The position numbers and the translations under genes were made by a program. From positions 1 to 18,584 of the forward strand of contig CAIRSV010000059.1 in NCBI GenBank assembly GCA_903881265.1: a stretch of DNA of 18,584 bases. Direction: 5' to 3'. This document shows, piece after piece, positions 16,543-18,584 of the stretch. How positions within the stretch are numbered: the first letter of the stretch is position 1; each line of letters starts with the position of its first letter. The DNA comes from an uncultured Bacteroidota bacterium (GTDB lineage: Bacteria > Bacteroidota > Bacteroidia > Chitinophagales > Chitinophagaceae). A model generated the notes under the pieces. It was not told the origin of the DNA. It saw only the letters and a program-made list of their open reading frames with translations, and ran no database searches.

Positions 16543-16559
16543 ATAGAAATTTTTCTATT
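16542..16559. repeat. 18-bp palindrome (8-2-8) on the gpsA side
   Basis: AATAGAAA, two T bases, then TTTCTATT: perfect 8-base arms with a 2-base centre. It lies directly upstream of the candidate gpsA -7 box, where a regulator would block or assist polymerase. All-AT-rich arms make chance more likely than for the other palindrome. Confidence 0.45.
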
Positions 16560-16683
16560 GGAAATTAAACATTCATCGAAAATACGAATGAATGAATAGG
16601 CTAAAATTGGCCATTCGTCATCCTCTCCATTTCCCGTTTACTCAAGAATCTGCTCGCTGAATCAAGAAAATCCCTATCTACTC

Positions 16684-16701
16684 AATTCTACGTGTAGAAT
16701 T
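16684..16701. repeat. 18-bp palindrome (8-2-8) upstream of the DUF5686 gene, candidate operator
   Basis: AATTCTAC, GT, then GTAGAATT: perfect 8-base arms with a 2-base centre. It ends 12 bases before the TATGTTTG -7 box at 16714, covering the place of a -33 element that is otherwise missing. This is what a regulated promoter with a dimeric activator or repressor site would look like. There is no T-run after it, so a terminator is unlikely. Confidence 0.5.
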
Positions 16702-16713
16702 CAATATGAATTG

Positions 16714-16721
16714 TATGTTTG
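16714..16721 (+). promoter_or_regulatory. -7 element (TATGTTTG) for the DUF5686 gene
   Basis: TATGTTTG is an exact TAnnTTTG match, with a predicted leader of close to 90 bases before ATG 16814. No TTG at the standard -33 distance; the palindrome at 16684-16701 occupies that place. A second, weaker box (TATAATTG, 16751-16758) is an alternative nearer the gene. Confidence 0.4.
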
Positions 16722-16813
16722 TTTGGCAAAAGCATACATATAGGCCTTGGTATAATTGCTATTTATCATAAGAATAAATTAGGATCTTAACTATTAATCA
16801 AAAAAAAATATCT

Positions 16814-18584
16814 ATGAAAAATTCAATCTTACTACTACTAATGGTAGTATGGGCCGCTCAAACCGAAGCCGCTAAAATAAAAGGCAAAGTCACCGATGAA
16901 AAAGGCGAGGCACTGCCATTTGCTAGTATCTATATCAAAGGCACCACCAAGGGCACCACGTCTAACCTAGAAGGTAATTATTCGTACGATTTACCGATGG
17001 GCACGTACACCTTCATTTGTCAATATGTTGGGTTTCAAAAACAAGAAGTTGACATCAAGATCGATGCAGAAAGTATCAGCAAAAACTTTGTACTCGTGAC
17101 GCGCGGCAACCAACTCAAACAAGTAGTCATTAAAAATGGGGAAGACCCTGCGCTCCGAATGATTCGTAAGACCATAAAAAAACGATCTGATTATAATAAA
17201 GAAATTGATGCCTACAAGGCCAATGCATATATCAAAGGAAGCTTTAAGCTGAATGACATCAATACATCAAAAAATATAATGGTCTTGATGCGTATGTCAG
17301 GTAGTGATTCTGCCAGCAAGTCGGAACGTGATGAACTCGAAAGTTCAAAAGGTATACTCCTGTTGACGGAATCATACACTGAAATTGCCTACAAGCAACC
17401 TGACAAACTAAAGGTCGTTGTGAAAGGCAGTCGAGTAAGCGGCGATAAGGGTGCGTATGGTTTTAGTGAACCCTTGTTTGTCAATCTGTATGATAACATT
17501 GTAAGCATCTCTGACGAATTGAACCCGAGAGGTTTTATTTCACCTATTGCCGAAACCGCTATGCTCAATTATCGATATGAATTGCTCGAGACATATCAGG
17601 AAGATGGGAAAACCATCAGTGTTATCAAGGTAATCCCTCGACGTAAATTCGAACCACTTTTTGCAGGCACGATTAATATCATAGAAAATGAATGGCGACT
17701 GCACAGCGTGAATTTAATTGTGGATCAAGAACATCAGATGGCAGTTTTTGATACCCTGCAGATTAAACAGATATTTGTTCCTGTGCACAATACTATGATG
17801 GTGAAGGACCAAAGTTTCAAGATGAAATTTAAAATAATGGGCTTCGGATTCAGCGGTAATTTTGTGAATGTATTCACCGATTATATGTTTGATTATGATA
17901 CCCAAAAAACCTTCGACAAGTATATACAGGAATACGACAAAGGGGCGCTAACCCACCCAAAGTCATATTGGGATACCATGCGCCCTGTGCCTTTGGAAAC
18001 AGATGAAGTAATCGATTACATCAAAAAGGATAGTATTGAAACTGCAGCTAACGCAAAAAAAGATACGACGAACATCAAGCCTCAAAAAAATTCATTGGGA
18101 TCCTTCGTAACTAAAGGCTATAAACATGCACTTAAAAACAAACAATATGTAAGCACATCACCTATCATCAGTCTAAGCAGTTTGCTTCGTCAGGTTAATT
18201 GGAATACAGCCGAAGGAGTAAGTTATTCCTATTCAGTGAATTACCGAAAAAAAATCAACAACGACAAGGCCTTCATAGCGAATCTGGATATGCGATACGG
18301 ATTTAGTAATCAGCAATTCAACGCAAAAATCAATACGAAATATGCGGTGGGGAAAACGAATAAAAGCATCCTTCGAATTTCAGGTGGACGATACGTATTC
18401 CAATATAACAACTACGATCCCGTGAATCCATTAATCAATTCGTGCTATACGCTGTTTTATGGCAGCAACTATCTGAAATTATATCAGGCGTGGTTCGGAA
18501 CTATTCGCTTAACGCATACATGGATCAATGGATTTTCATTAACAGGCCGATTAAATTATCAAGATCGGATACCCCTTGCGAACA
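16814..18584 (+). CDS. DUF5686 outer-membrane protein with N-terminal carboxypeptidase-regulatory-like domain (3' end outside the window)
   Basis: 590 complete codons run open to the right edge. A signal peptide (MKNSILLLLMVVWAAQTEAA) is followed by a CarboxypepD_reg-like beta-sandwich (about 21-97): IKGKVTDEKGEALPFASIYI, then GTTKGTTSNLEGNYSYDLPMGTY, as in the N-terminus of many SusC/TonB-type proteins. From about 105 the sequence is DUF5686-like, with FISPIAETAMLNYRYELL and IPRRKFEPLFAGTINI. After about 450 it becomes barrel-like, with SYSYSVNYRKK, GGRYVFQYNN and NPLINSCYTLFYG segments. No TonB plug is seen in the visible part. These proteins are Bacteroidota-specific, probably outer-membrane barrels, and of unknown function. 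The start follows an A-rich stretch. Confidence 0.85.
   Translation, partial: MKNSILLLLMVVWAAQTEAAKIKGKVTDEKGEALPFASIYIKGTTKGTTSNLEGNYSYDLPMGTYTFICQYVGFQKQEVDIKIDAESISKNFVLVTRGNQLKQVVIKNGEDPALRMIRKTIKKRSDYNKEIDAYKANAYIKGSFKLNDINTSKNIMVLMRMSGSDSASKSERDELESSKGILLLTESYTEIAYKQPDKLKVVVKGSRVSGDKGAYGFSEPLFVNLYDNIVSISDELNPRGFISPIAETAMLNYRYELLETYQEDGKTISVIKVIPRRKFEPLFAGTINIIENEWRLHSVNLIVDQEHQMAVFDTLQIKQIFVPVHNTMMVKDQSFKMKFKIMGFGFSGNFVNVFTDYMFDYDTQKTFDKYIQEYDKGALTHPKSYWDTMRPVPLETDEVIDYIKKDSIETAANAKKDTTNIKPQKNSLGSFVTKGYKHALKNKQYVSTSPIISLSSLLRQVNWNTAEGVSYSYSVNYRKKINNDKAFIANLDMRYGFSNQQFNAKINTKYAVGKTNKSILRISGGRYVFQYNNYDPVNPLINSCYTLFYGSNYLKLYQAWFGTIRLTHTWINGFSLTGRLNYQDRIPLAN

Larger units (their letters stand above)
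16509..16813. other. 305-bp divergent intergenic region between gpsA and the DUF5686 gene
   Basis: No open frame of note. It holds candidate -7 boxes for both genes and several inverted repeats: AATAGAAA/TTTCTATT (16542-16559), ACGAATG/CATTCGT (16584-16590 and 16612-16618), GGCTAAAATTGGCC (16599-16612, partly symmetric), AATTCTAC/GTAGAATT (16684-16701), and TGTATG/CATACA (16712-16717 and 16733-16738). The last 15 bases before ATG 16814 are A-rich, as is common for Bacteroidota translation starts without a Shine-Dalgarno. I cannot identify a known riboswitch or RNA here. Confidence 0.7.

Noticed and set aside
1..18584. A mobile element, defence island, CRISPR array or secondary-metabolite cluster
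   Set aside because: All genes belong to core housekeeping, envelope or T9SS families with even composition. I found no transposase, integrase, terminal repeats, direct-repeat arrays or toxin-antitoxin genes.

Overview
This window looks like core chromosome of a Bacteroidota bacterium, probably a Chitinophagales/Sphingobacteriia-type lineage. Three lines of evidence support this. It carries type IX secretion (T9SS) genes (gldE, porU, porV) and a cargo protein with a T9SS sorting domain. It has Bacteroidota-only families such as the DUF5686 outer-membrane protein. Many genes are preceded by the Bacteroidota sigma -7 motif TAnnTTTG, several with an upstream TTG/TTTG, and there are few Shine-Dalgarno sites. 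Base composition is moderately AT-rich and uniform. I see no insertion sequence, phage gene, CRISPR array, tRNA or rRNA.

Layout. The left end (1-7489, all +) holds the 3' end of ssb, then gldE, porU, porV and ispF: gliding/T9SS genes beside replication and isoprenoid genes. A class I methyltransferase (-) meets ispF end to end. A divergent 240-bp gap then leads to a + run (8459-12769): ddl, a membrane-anchored triple-PASTA protein, a 613-aa secreted protein of unknown role with a T9SS C-terminal domain, and a single-domain rhodanese. On the - strand follow an extended SDR/epimerase-like protein and pheS. pheS is divergent from a DUF502 membrane protein (+), which converges on gpsA (-). A 305-bp divergent gap rich in palindromes separates gpsA from a DUF5686 outer-membrane protein that runs off the right edge.

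How the genes fit together. PorU (the T9SS sortase-like protease) and PorV (the outer-membrane shuttle) act on cargo bearing C-terminal domains like that of the 613-aa protein encoded about 4 kb downstream. Ddl and the PASTA protein point to peptidoglycan. IspF, PheS and GpsA are housekeeping enzymes of isoprenoid, translation and phospholipid pathways.

I do not see a clearly new multi-gene system. The most interesting signals are regulatory: two overlapping divergent promoters that imply leaderless mRNAs for pheS and the DUF502 gene; 8-2-8 palindromes next to candidate -7 boxes in the gpsA/DUF5686 gap; and a stop-TTG junction coupling the PASTA gene to the unknown T9SS cargo. Several upstream TTG/GTG codons that extend reading frames (porU, ddl, pheS) lie in or upstream of promoter elements, so I place those starts further downstream.
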